Part shown: positions 1 to 7,100 of the stretch, piece by piece
How the letters are laid out: each line of letters begins with the position of its first letter
How positions within the stretch are numbered: the first letter of the stretch is position 1
Assembly (NCBI RefSeq): GCF_900291975.1
Contig: NZ_OMPN01000001.1
Coordinates: forward strand, 2,866,501 to 2,930,500
Origin: Agathobaculum massiliense
Lineage (GTDB): Bacteria; Bacillota; Clostridia; Oscillospirales; Butyricicoccaceae
Reading direction: 5' to 3'
DNA length: 64,000 bases
Made by a program: the position numbers and the translations under genes
Notes under the pieces: generated by a model
What the model saw: the letters and a program-made list of their open reading frames with translations, nothing else
The model's database searches: none
Told to the model about the DNA's origin: nothing

Positions 1-480
1 CGAATGCGCTGGACCAAGGGCTTTTACCAGATCGACGCGCGCTATACCGGCGCGCTTCTGGGCGGCTGCCTGCGCGGCGGGCGCCACAGCATGTCCTGTT
101 ATGATATGCTGATGACGGTCGCGCCCGGCAACCTGGTCACGCTCGGCGTGCTGGCGCTGGCGCTGTTCGCCTGTCTGAGCAGCCTTGCGCAGCCGGCGTT
201 TATCACATACCGCGTGCTGCGTATGCTGGGGTGGATTATTTGGATGACAATTAAGGGGATTTCGTTCAGCCTGTTCCTGTTCGGGGCGGTCACGATGCTA
301 TCCGAATGGAAGAAAATTGATGGTCCGGCATGGAAAAAGATTGTGTTTATGTTCACGTTCCCGCTGTTTATGCTGACGTACATACCGATCTCGCTTGCCG
401 CCTTGGTGAACAAGGTGGAATGGAAGCCGATCCGGCATGGCTTGGCGGCCAAGGCGGAAAAAGGAAAAGAACGGGCATAA
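1..480 (+). CDS. Membrane glycosyltransferase family 2, C-terminal fragment (5' end outside window)
   Basis: The open frame continues from the left edge, so only the last ~159 residues are visible. They begin with R-M-R-W-T-K-G, which fits the end of the QxxRW motif that binds the acceptor in processive GT-A glycosyltransferases. Three or four hydrophobic segments follow (roughly residues 40-62, 70-98 and 108-128), ending in a basic cytoplasmic tail. This matches the family layout of a catalytic domain followed by membrane helices, as in polysaccharide or glycolipid synthases. The donor and acceptor cannot be told from this fragment. A strong bidirectional hairpin follows directly. Family is fairly sure; specificity is unknown. 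Confidence 0.7.
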   Translation, partial: RMRWTKGFYQIDARYTGALLGGCLRGGRHSMSCYDMLMTVAPGNLVTLGVLALALFACLSSLAQPAFITYRVLRMLGWIIWMTIKGISFSLFLFGAVTMLSEWKKIDGPAWKKIVFMFTFPLFMLTYIPISLAALVNKVEWKPIRHGLAAKAEKGKERA

Positions 481-486
481 AGGCCC

Positions 487-520
487 AAAAAGCCTGCTGC
501 GGGGAACGCAGCAGGCTTTT
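487..520. terminator. Bidirectional rho-independent terminator
   Basis: A perfect GC-rich stem (GCCTGCTGCG/CGCAGCAGGC, 5-nt loop) has A and T runs on either side. It lies between the convergent glycosyltransferase and HEPN genes and can serve both. Confidence 0.85.
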
Positions 521-521
521 A

Positions 522-962
522 TTATTCTTCGATGCGGTGCGGCCGGCCGCCGGCGTAAAGCTCCCTGCGGATCGCGGCGAACATGCGCTCGGCCATATCC
601 AGATACCGCCGGATCTCGCGCTCGTCGATCTCGAAAGGGAGGTCGGTGGGATAGCGCGTTTCAATATAAAGGTCGTTGAGCGCCGCGCTTTCATCGAGGT
701 ATTCGGTAAACGTATCCGGATCGATGCGGATGGCCTGCCGGCACAGATAGGTGAGGTTGTGCCCGTCAAAGTGTCTGCCGGTGCGATAGAGCAGATAGCC
801 CTTGAGCGCTTTTTCAATCGCCTGCTGGCAGTGGAACGCGGTGTTGTAAGGGTCGCCGCCATAGGTCAGAAGCAGGCGGGCGCACTGCAGGTCGCACAGC
901 GCTTTGTCCAGCCATTTGTAATAGAAATGACTGTCGGAGGCCCCTTTACGTCGTCGACTCAT
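522..962 (-). CDS. HEPN-domain protein (MNT partner)
   Basis: This 146-residue all-helical protein carries HEPN family signatures: F-H-C-Q-Q-A-I-E-K-A-L-K-G near residues 43-55 and an Rx4H motif (R63...H68) followed by N-L-T-Y-L, the usual position of the HEPN ribonuclease site. HEPN proteins paired with minimal nucleotidyltransferases (MNT) form type VII toxin-antitoxin modules, in which the MNT modifies and silences the HEPN RNase. The start overlaps the end of the upstream MNT-like gene by 17 bp, so the two are probably translationally coupled. It is the last gene of a minus-strand operon with a GHL10 hydrolase and an acyl-ACP thioesterase. A non-toxic nucleotide-binding role is also possible because its partner is degenerate. 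Confidence 0.8.
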   Translation of the reverse strand: MSRRRKGASDSHFYYKWLDKALCDLQCARLLLTYGGDPYNTAFHCQQAIEKALKGYLLYRTGRHFDGHNLTYLCRQAIRIDPDTFTEYLDESAALNDLYIETRYPTDLPFEIDEREIRRYLDMAERMFAAIRRELYAGGRPHRIEE

Positions 963-1257
963 AGATTACCTGGCCTTTCCGGGCGATCCAGGCGGCGTAC
1001 GATGTTCCGTCGGCGCACAGATCTTCCCATTCCTCGGCGGTATACACGCTCAGATTGACCGGCACATCGGCCGAGATTGCAAGGTGCAGGCGTGGCCGCA
1101 GCTTACGGCAGTCCACGTCGTCCGGCACAATGACGCACAGGCTGAGCGCTTTGAGCTTGCCGGTCGCCATCGTGCGTTTTTCGGCAAAAAGGATGATTTT
1201 TTCCGGCCTACAGATCCGCAGGATATCGTCGGCCGTTTGCTTTATCAGATCGGTCAT
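946..1257 (-). CDS. Degenerate minimal nucleotidyltransferase (MNT-like), partner of HEPN gene
   Basis: The 103-residue product has the MNT fold pattern: an amphipathic helix, then P-E-K-I-I-L-F at residues 18-24 where MNTs read KIILFGSRARG. The catalytic signature is lost. The G-S pair is replaced by A-E, and the later D-x-D strand reads L-S-L-C-V-I-V with no acidic pair. I therefore infer that it cannot transfer nucleotides and acts, if at all, as a structural antitoxin or scaffold for HEPN. It begins 3 bp after the thioesterase stop and overlaps the HEPN start, so all are on one transcript. The assignment rests on the pairing with HEPN plus the residual motif. Confidence 0.6.
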   Translation of the reverse strand: MTDLIKQTADDILRICRPEKIILFAEKRTMATGKLKALSLCVIVPDDVDCRKLRPRLHLAISADVPVNLSVYTAEEWEDLCADGTSYAAWIARKGQVIYESTT

Positions 1258-1260
1258 GCT

Positions 1261-1992
1261 TCAGGGTACCTGCCTTTCCAGAGGGGACATTGTGGCGAGC
1301 GCTTCAAAATGCGGTTTTCCATCTGCCTCGCCGCGGACGTAGCGGGCCGAGCCCACCGTGCCGCAGAGAAGTGCGAGCTGCTCGCCGAACGTGGTTTCCG
1401 CCGTGTAGTTGACCTGTAGCTCGGAGATAAAGCCCGGCTGCCGCTGCAGGTCGAGCGCGTCCGAGATCAGCTCGACGACGCGGACATTGTTGACATGGTT
1501 GTTGACATCCAGGTCGGAATATAGGACGGGGTGGACATGATGTGGTTTGACAGACGCGCAAGAGAGCTTGGGAAGCGGGTCGAATAACGCACCGCGCGCC
1601 GTATGTAGGTAATCCGCGGCCGCGGGGAAGCCGCTGGGCCGCAGGATGCGGTGGGTCTGCGGGTCAAGCGTCACCCACATGGACTGGGCCTCGCCGACCA
1701 GCTTTTCGTTGGCAAAAAACGCAAAGCAACGGTACCAGCTCGCGCCGCGGATGCCGGGACACCAGGTTTCGCAGCGGATGCGCTCGTAGGGCAGCAACGG
1801 TCGCAGGAGAGTGGCGCGCATCCGAGACAGTACCCACAGGATATGAAGGTCTGCGGGGCCGAGATGCAGGGCCTCCGCGTGTACGGTAGCCGCGTCCTGC
1901 ATGATGTTCCACAGGAAAGACGGCTTTGCGATGCCGCGGTTATCAACATGGCTGTAATTGATCTCGTATTCACGGGAAAGCAGGTCGGCCAA
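1261..1992 (-). CDS. Acyl-ACP thioesterase (FatA/FatB-like)
   Basis: This protein hydrolyses fatty acyl-ACP to free fatty acid in the cytoplasm. The 243 residues form two hot-dog folds. The second carries the family signature D-L-D-V-N-N-H-V-N-N (residues 160-169) with the conserved Asp162, Asn164 and His166. The N-terminal hot-dog shows Y-S-H-V-D and the W-N-I-M-Q-D-A-A helix. Translation probably starts at TTG 1992: a GGAGG lies 9 nt upstream and no in-frame ATG is well placed. It starts 20 bp after the GHL10 gene and is followed at 3 bp by the MNT-like gene, which suggests an envelope or lipid context for the operon. Family assignment is firm; chain-length preference is not visible. Confidence 0.88.
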   Translation of the reverse strand: MADLLSREYEINYSHVDNRGIAKPSFLWNIMQDAATVHAEALHLGPADLHILWVLSRMRATLLRPLLPYERIRCETWCPGIRGASWYRCFAFFANEKLVGEAQSMWVTLDPQTHRILRPSGFPAAADYLHTARGALFDPLPKLSCASVKPHHVHPVLYSDLDVNNHVNNVRVVELISDALDLQRQPGFISELQVNYTAETTFGEQLALLCGTVGSARYVRGEADGKPHFEALATMSPLERQVP

Positions 1993-2012
1993 GGGGATAC
2001 GCCTCCAATCAG

Positions 2013-3293
2013 TTAATAAAACAGGCTGGTGATAAAGCGGGAAAGGATTTCCAGCAGGCTGCTGTGCTGCGCAGACTCGCCGGTGGCGTCTCCGGGCGGG
2101 ACGCCGTCAATCTCGGTATAGTGTTTGGCCAGCATGGACGAGCAGTTGGCGGTATCGATCAGGGAGGAATAGCTGAAAAACACCTCGCCCTGCACATCGA
2201 TGCTGCTTTCGATCATGTCCAACTGCCGTTGCAGTTCGGCCGTGCCATACCAGACATCGCCGGGCTGCGCCTCGGCCGCGCGGTACGCGCCGATGCCGAT
2301 ATAGAGGGCGACATCGCTGGTTGCCACAACGTTCTGCCACCAGTCGAGCAGGATCTCGAAGTCCGCGATCTCGTAGCCGATGGACCAGTAGAGCTGGGGG
2401 CAGATATAATCAACCGTGCCGGCCTCGATCCATTCGACCGAATCGCAGTATATCTCACGGTAGGAGGAGCGGCCGTTGGTTTCGCTGCCTTCGGGGTTGG
2501 AGGACTGGTTATCCCAGATACCGGCGGGGCTGACGCCGAAAGAGAGGTCGGGGTTAAGCTCATGCAGCGCCGTATCAAGTTCGGCGATCAGCGTGTTGAC
2601 ATTGTCGCGCCGCCAGTCCCCGATATCCTCAAAATCGCCGCCGTAGCGCGCGAACGAGGTGGCGTCGTTAAAATCAGGCCCTGGATAAAAATAATCGTCA
2701 AGATGGATGCCATCCACCTCGTAATTGCGGACGATTTCCTCCGCGCCGTCAATGACGAGCTGTTGCACGGCGGACAGGCCGGGGTCAAAATAGTAATTCC
2801 CATCGTACTGCACGACCCATTCCGGATGCTGCTTGGCCGGACTGCTTTCCGGCAGCGCGGCCCATTCCGCCTCGCCGTCCTTGGTGATGCGGTAGGGATT
2901 GATCCAGGCGTGGAGCTGTAGGCCGCGGCTGTGCGCGCCGTTTACCCAATAGGCGAGCAGGTCGAGGCCGCCGTCGGGCGCCTGGCCCGCCGTGCCGCTC
3001 ACATAACGGCTCCAGGGGAAAAGTTCGGACTGGTACAGCGCGTCCGCGGAGGGGCGGACCTGAAAGAACACGGTGTTCAGGCCCATGGACGCAATGTTGT
3101 CCAAAATCGCGTCCGCTTCGCTTTTGAGTTCGTCCGCGGTCATGCCCTGTCGGGTGGGATAGTCGATATTATAAACGCTGGAAACCCAGACGCCGCGGAT
3201 ACCGTCCCTGGCCGCGCTGCCGTTTGCGGCCGAAGCGGTGGGCAGCAGCAGGGTAAGCAGGAAAAAAAGAGATAAAATACGTCGTTTCAGCAT
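2013..3293 (-). CDS. Secreted glycosyl hydrolase-like family 10 (GHL10/DUF187) protein
   Basis: The protein has 426 residues. The ATG at 3293 follows an AAAGGAG box at 7 nt and opens a clear signal peptide (basic M-L-K-R-R, hydrophobic L/F core, T-A-S-A-A cleavage region). The mature part starts with G-I-R-G-V-W-V-S, contains the W-I-N-P-Y-R strand and the family motif V-D-G-I-H-L-D-D-Y-F (about residues 195-205), and ends with a short low-complexity tail. This is the TIM-barrel GHL10 family (YngK-like), thought to act on cell-wall or other polysaccharides outside the cell. The exact substrate is unknown. It heads the thioesterase-MNT-HEPN operon and is divergent from the kinase gene. Confidence 0.88.
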   Translation of the reverse strand: MLKRRILSLFFLLTLLLPTASAANGSAARDGIRGVWVSSVYNIDYPTRQGMTADELKSEADAILDNIASMGLNTVFFQVRPSADALYQSELFPWSRYVSGTAGQAPDGGLDLLAYWVNGAHSRGLQLHAWINPYRITKDGEAEWAALPESSPAKQHPEWVVQYDGNYYFDPGLSAVQQLVIDGAEEIVRNYEVDGIHLDDYFYPGPDFNDATSFARYGGDFEDIGDWRRDNVNTLIAELDTALHELNPDLSFGVSPAGIWDNQSSNPEGSETNGRSSYREIYCDSVEWIEAGTVDYICPQLYWSIGYEIADFEILLDWWQNVVATSDVALYIGIGAYRAAEAQPGDVWYGTAELQRQLDMIESSIDVQGEVFFSYSSLIDTANCSSMLAKHYTEIDGVPPGDATGESAQHSSLLEILSRFITSLFY

Positions 3294-3392
3294 GAAAATA
3301 CTCCTTTGGTAAATGCGCATAGCTTTATTCTTATTTTACCATTTTGGCCGGCGGAAAGCAAGGAACACGTCGCCCAGTTGCGTAAAGGAGCA

Positions 3393-3421
3393 TTGACTTT
3401 GCCGGCGATCCATCGTATGAT
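3393..3421 (+). promoter_or_regulatory. Sigma-A promoter of the pyridoxal/pyridoxamine kinase operon
   Basis: TTGACT, 17-bp spacer, TATGAT, about 30 bp upstream of the kinase start. Confidence 0.75.
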
Positions 3422-3450
3422 GGACAGGGAAAAGGATGTGAAAGGCTTTC

Positions 3451-4311
3451 ATGCAAAAAAAAGTTTTGGCGCTGCACGACCTGTCCGGATTCGGGCGCTC
3501 GTCGCTCGTGCCAATCATTGCGGTGCTTTCCGCGGCGGGACATCAGTGCGTGCCGCTGCCAACAGCGGTGTTTTCCACCCACACAGCGATCCCAAACTGG
3601 GTGACGACCGACTTAACCGGCGCGATACAGGGAACAATAGAGCAGTACGACGCGCTGGGGCTGCGGTTTGAAGCGGTCTATGCGGGCTTTCTTGGCTCAG
3701 CGGATCAGATCGATCGGGTGCGGGAGGCGGCGCGGCGGCTGAAGGCCGTGGATGGGATCACCCTGATTGACCCTGTGATGGGCGACAATGGCAGGATATA
3801 CGACACCTACACGCCTGAGATGTGTACCCGCATGCGGGAGCTTTGCGCAATCGCGGATATCATCACCCCCAATACGACCGAAGCCGCAATTCTGCTCGAC
3901 CGCGATCCGTCCGGCAAGCCGCGCGGTGCGGAGGAGGCTTGGGAATGGATGCGCGCGCTGCGCGCGCGGTATGGCGCGCAGGTTGTGCTGACCGGACTGG
4001 ATTTTGCGGAAAGGCGCATAGGCTCGGGCTGTCTGACGGCGGAGGGTGGCGCGCTGAGCCTGCACCGCCGCGTCGACCGGTATTACCCGGGAACAGGGGA
4101 TCTGTTCGCCTCTGTGATGCTGGGCAGCCTGCTGAACGGGGAAAAGCTGGCTGCGGCGTGCGACCGCGCGGGCGAATATGTCAAGGACTGCATCGCCTAT
4201 ACGGCGGCGCAGCAGACCAATCCGATGCACGGCGTACAATTTGAAAAGCTGCTGTATCATTTGGTGGGAGGATGCGATGAAGCACAAGGAAGAACTGAAG
4301 GAGATCATTAA
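3451..4311 (+). CDS. Pyridoxal/pyridoxamine kinase (PdxK/PdxY family)
   Basis: This enzyme phosphorylates B6 vitamers with ATP in the PLP salvage pathway. The 286 residues show the ribokinase-superfamily layout of PdxK/PdxY: an N-terminal substrate strand (L-A-L-H-D-L-S-G-F-G-R-S), then P-T-A-V-F-S-T-H-T, D-P-V-M-G-D near residue 110, I-T-P-N-T-T-E near 140, and the anion hole with catalytic Asp in P-G-T-G-D-L-F (Asp217). Length is typical. A good promoter lies just upstream. The 3' end overlaps the next gene by 35 bp in another frame, so the pair is co-translated. PdxK versus PdxY, or a hydroxymethylpyrimidine kinase side activity, cannot be separated by eye. Confidence 0.85.
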   Translation: MQKKVLALHDLSGFGRSSLVPIIAVLSAAGHQCVPLPTAVFSTHTAIPNWVTTDLTGAIQGTIEQYDALGLRFEAVYAGFLGSADQIDRVREAARRLKAVDGITLIDPVMGDNGRIYDTYTPEMCTRMRELCAIADIITPNTTEAAILLDRDPSGKPRGAEEAWEWMRALRARYGAQVVLTGLDFAERRIGSGCLTAEGGALSLHRRVDRYYPGTGDLFASVMLGSLLNGEKLAAACDRAGEYVKDCIAYTAAQQTNPMHGVQFEKLLYHLVGGCDEAQGRTEGDH

Positions 4312-4738
4312 GGCTTACCGCGATCGGGGCATTACCTGTGACCAGAACGAGCTGATCCAGCTTTTGCGGGAGGTCCAGGCGCTGTTCGGCGGCGTCATAC
4401 CGCAGAAAGCGCTGGAAAAGACCGCGGAAAAGCTGGAGCTGAAAATGACATTCATCGACGCGCTGCTCAAGCGGTATCCGTCGATACGAACGGAGGACGC
4501 ACCGCATACACTGTCTGTCTGCGGCGGGAAAAACTGCGCCAAGCGGGCGGCGCTGTCGGATTTTGTGGAACGGACCTATGGCGTACAGGTGGGCGGCACG
4601 GCGGAAGCCGGCTTCCGCTACAAGGTGACGGGCTGCATGAAAAAATGCGGCAAAGGCCCCTGCGTCAAATGGGACGGCGATATCCATACAGGGATGACAG
4701 AAGAAAAGCTGCGCAAACTGATCGAGGGAGAACGTTAA
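4277..4738 (+). CDS. NuoE-like [2Fe-2S] thioredoxin-fold ferredoxin
   Basis: The 153-residue product has an N-terminal helical half like NuoE/HydA-associated subunits (I-T-C-D-Q-N-E-L-I-Q-L-L-R-E-V-Q-A-L-F-G-G). Its C-terminal thioredoxin-like half has Cys82-x4-Cys87 and Cys120-x3-Cys124, the four-cysteine [2Fe-2S] pattern of this family. NuoE-like proteins pass electrons in NADH-dependent dehydrogenases or bifurcating hydrogenases, but no NuoF partner is adjacent, so this is a free-standing version. The ATG at 4277 was chosen because GGTGGGAGG precedes it and similarity starts there. It overlaps the kinase by 35 bp and ends at a strong terminator. The functional partner is unknown. Confidence 0.8.
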   Translation: MKHKEELKEIIKAYRDRGITCDQNELIQLLREVQALFGGVIPQKALEKTAEKLELKMTFIDALLKRYPSIRTEDAPHTLSVCGGKNCAKRAALSDFVERTYGVQVGGTAEAGFRYKVTGCMKKCGKGPCVKWDGDIHTGMTEEKLRKLIEGER

Positions 4739-4740
4739 AA

Positions 4741-4773
4741 GCGGGCGGCCTTTTCACAGGCCGCCCGCTTTTT
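4741..4773 (+). terminator. Rho-independent terminator of the kinase-ferredoxin operon
   Basis: A 10-bp perfect stem GCGGGCGGCC/GGCCGCCCGC is followed by five T. Confidence 0.9.
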
Positions 4774-4804
4774 GCGTGGAGCGAAACCGCGCGATGCCGA
4801 AAAC

Positions 4805-4835
4805 AAAAACGCCTGTCCTTTGGACAGGCGTTTTT
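4805..4835 (-). terminator. Terminator of tRNA-Gly (first copy)
   Basis: Stem CGCCTGTCC/GGACAGGCG with T run on the minus strand, a few bases downstream of the tRNA CCA end. Confidence 0.85.
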
Positions 4836-4841
4836 GTTTAT

Positions 4842-4917
4842 TGGAGCGGCTGACGAGGCTCGAACTCGCTACCTCCACCTTGGCAAGGTGGCGCTCTACC
4901 AGATGAGCTACAGCCGC
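4842..4917 (-). tRNA. tRNA-Gly (GCC)
   Basis: Read on the minus strand, a 76-nt cloverleaf has acceptor arms GCGGCTG/CAGCCGC, anticodon stem CCACC/GGTGG around loop TTGCCAA (anticodon GCC), and a T-arm containing GTTCGAG. The CCA end is encoded. An identical copy lies at 27489-27564. Confidence 0.95.
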
Positions 4918-5007
4918 AGGCTATCGCGCTGGACTTACCAGCGCGATACTTATTATAGCAAAGACTGTACAAGCTGTCAAGAACAAATAATGAAAAAAGA
5001 TGTTTTT

Positions 5008-5709
5008 TCATCCTGTTTTTCTGGGGCGGCACAGCACCAGCGTGACGCACAGGCATACCGCCACATACAGGGCGATTGGCACGCCTGCGAACAGTAGCAC
5101 CCGTCCGAGTTGCCAGAGCGGCTGCGGCAGGCCGGTCCACAGGCGCGACAACGTCTCTTCAGGGATGAGCCGCAACAGCTGCATAAACGCGGAACAGGCC
5201 ATGCGCACCGGCAGCAGCGCGACCATCCAGATATTCACGCGCCAGAAAGACCGGATAAAGCCCGCCCCCTGTATGGTGTCCGCACTGTTTTTCAAATACA
5301 GCCCGAAGCCTGTCGCTATGGTGATGGCGCAGATCTGTAAAATCATGCCGATAACCGAGGGGATCGAGCTTGCGGAAGCAAAACAGCCGTAAAACAGAAG
5401 CAGCACCCCGCACGCGCTCGCGCCCAGCGTCAGGCAGAGCAGCAGGGGAGCGCCCGCCCGCGCTTGGACGGGCGACATGTGCGCGTCCGTAACGGCATGT
5501 GTCTCGGGCGGCTCGATATCCCGCAGCAGCCAGTCGGTCGTGACGTTAAAATAGTCTGCGAGCGCGATTACCTTATCCGTGTCCGGCGTGGCGTCCTCGG
5601 TCTCCCATTTGGAAACCGCCTGCCGCGATATGCCGAGTGTAATGGCCAGCTCCTCCTGCGATAAGCCGCGCTGTTTGCGCAGGCTGATGATTTTTTCTCC
5701 AAGCGTCAT
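5008..5709 (-). CDS. XRE-family HTH regulator with C-terminal membrane domain
   Basis: The 233-residue protein has a Cro/CI-type helix-turn-helix at residues 5-60 (L-S-Q-E-E-L-A ... S-R-Q-A-V-S-K-W-E), followed by a linker and about four hydrophobic segments (roughly 85-105, 112-135, 155-175, 200-225). This makes it a membrane-bound one-component regulator of unknown signal. The ATG at 5709 has GGAGGTAAGC upstream. Just upstream lies a perfect 7-bp inverted repeat (5789-5805) that may be its own operator. The gene stands alone between tRNA-Gly and the HAD-LUD gene. DNA-binding assignment is firm; target genes are not visible. Confidence 0.85.
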   Translation of the reverse strand: MTLGEKIISLRKQRGLSQEELAITLGISRQAVSKWETEDATPDTDKVIALADYFNVTTDWLLRDIEPPETHAVTDAHMSPVQARAGAPLLLCLTLGASACGVLLLFYGCFASASSIPSVIGMILQICAITIATGFGLYLKNSADTIQGAGFIRSFWRVNIWMVALLPVRMACSAFMQLLRLIPEETLSRLWTGLPQPLWQLGRVLLFAGVPIALYVAVCLCVTLVLCRPRKTG

Positions 5710-5788
5710 GTTTGCTTACCTCCTTGCTTGATGGTCCTGATTTTACCGGAAAAAGCGGTTGCATGCCACCAAGCGGGGCTGGAAATTA

Positions 5789-5805
5789 CGCAACCGGCGG
5801 TTGCG
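5789..5805. promoter_or_regulatory. Inverted repeat CGCAACC-N3-GGTTGCG, possible operator
   Basis: A perfect 7-bp palindromic arm pair lies about 80 bp upstream of the XRE regulator start. Its size and position suit a dimeric HTH protein; autoregulation is inferred. Confidence 0.4.
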
Positions 5806-5811
5806 GACAGG

Positions 5812-5841
5812 AAAAAAGGCGCGTTTTTCGCAAAACGCGCC
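5812..5841 (-). terminator. Terminator of the malQ/HAD-LUD operon
   Basis: Perfect stem GGCGCGTTTT/AAAACGCGCC followed on the minus strand by a T run. Confidence 0.88.
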
Positions 5842-5848
5842 GGAAAGA

Positions 5849-7060
5849 TCAATAGCCGAGCGGCTCGCCGATCAGCACGACCTCGCACTTTTCCATTTTG
5901 GTGGGCGGTCCCATGTGGATCACCATGGCGCGGCAGAGCTTTTCCACAATCTCCGGATCATCCTTTCCGGAAAGCCGTTTGGCGTTGAGGGGGGCGGCGA
6001 CGTTTTTCGCGCGGTCGATCGCGCTTTCCAGATCGGGGCACAGCTTGTTGATGCCGCAGACAAAGATGCAGCGCTTCGGGCCGAACAGCGTACCCGCGAC
6101 GCGGTTGCAGGTGCCGTCGATATTAACGATCTCGCCGTTTTCCGACAGGCCGTTGGCGGAGCAGAGATAAATGTCCGGCGTCTGGAAGAATTCACCCGGC
6201 TTGAGCCAGTGCCAGTGGACAGCGGTGTTTCCGGCAAAGGCTTCCGGAAAACCCAGCTCTTTGAGCGTCATTGAGCCGCCGAGAGAAACCGATTTGCCCG
6301 CGCAGGCGTCGGTCAGGTAGCGCTGTGCCTCCTGCGCGGTGGGGAAGTAAGTAAAGCCGAAGCCGCGCGCGGTGAAAGCCCTGCAGATCGCGTCTACCCC
6401 CGGCAAGCCGCGTTCGAACATCGGCAGCAATTCGGACGGGTCGCTTACCAATGCCTGCGCACCGGCCGCCTTTAGTTCCTCGGCCGGACGGAAGCCCCAG
6501 GTCACGCCGACAGCGGCCAGGCCGGCATTTTGCGCGGTCTGCATATCGACCGCGCTGTCTCCGATATAGAGGGCGGTCGCCGCGTCGCCGCCCAGCTCGC
6601 GCAGCAGTTGGAGCGCGCTGGTCGGATCGGGCTTGCGGGGGGTGTCCGGCCGCTCGCCGCAGGTGACCTGCACAAGATCACCGAAATAATGCCGGATCAG
6701 CCCCTTGGCGGCCAGATCGTATTTGTTGGAAAGCACGCCGACCGAAACACCGGCCTTTTTCAGCTCCTTGAGAAGTGGGAGGATGCCGTCATACGGTTGG
6801 GTGCGGTTCATCATGCGCTCGTTATAGGCGGTGCGGAAGTCGTCGAGACAGGCGTCAACCATGGCCTCCGTGCGTTTGTTTTCCGGAATGCAGCGCTCGA
6901 CCAGCTTACGCACGCCGTTGCCCGCGCGCTGGCGCGTCTGCTCCTCGGTCACAGCGGGGAAGCCGCGCCGCATGACCGCGCAGTTGACGCTGTCGCACAG
7001 GTCGCCGAGGGTGTTGAGCAGGGTACCGTCCAAATCAAAGATTGCCGTGTTGATTTTCAT
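5849..7060 (-). CDS. HAD phosphatase (Gph-like) fused to a LUD-domain protein
   Basis: The 403-residue product joins two families. Residues 1 to about 215 are a HAD phosphatase of the phosphoglycolate phosphatase type: motif I D9-L-D11-G-T, motif II V-L-S-N-K, and motif IV G-D-S-A-V-D. From about 218 to the end is a LUD (lactate utilisation, LutC/DUF162-type) domain, with G-G-S-M-T-L-K-E-L-G, S-A-N-G-L-S-E-N-G-E-I-V-N-I-D-G and G-T-L-F-G-P-K-R. No internal stop or frameshift is seen, so this is one polypeptide. It follows malQ by 40 bp with a good ribosome binding site and ends at a terminator. The combined function is unknown. HAD may dephosphorylate a sugar or 2-phosphoglycolate, and LUD proteins otherwise act with Fe-S partners in lactate oxidation. 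Confidence 0.82.
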   Translation of the reverse strand: MKINTAIFDLDGTLLNTLGDLCDSVNCAVMRRGFPAVTEEQTRQRAGNGVRKLVERCIPENKRTEAMVDACLDDFRTAYNERMMNRTQPYDGILPLLKELKKAGVSVGVLSNKYDLAAKGLIRHYFGDLVQVTCGERPDTPRKPDPTSALQLLRELGGDAATALYIGDSAVDMQTAQNAGLAAVGVTWGFRPAEELKAAGAQALVSDPSELLPMFERGLPGVDAICRAFTARGFGFTYFPTAQEAQRYLTDACAGKSVSLGGSMTLKELGFPEAFAGNTAVHWHWLKPGEFFQTPDIYLCSANGLSENGEIVNIDGTCNRVAGTLFGPKRCIFVCGINKLCPDLESAIDRAKNVAAPLNAKRLSGKDDPEIVEKLCRAMVIHMGPPTKMEKCEVVLIGEPLGY

Positions 7061-7100
7061 GCTATCGCTATCCTTTTTATCTGTTTGAGTGGGCGCGGCT

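Noticed and set aside
330-1058. 242-codon plus-strand frame over the HEPN/MNT genes
   Set aside because: It starts inside the glycosyltransferase gene, runs through a terminator, and has no protein-like motifs. The minus-strand genes explain the region.
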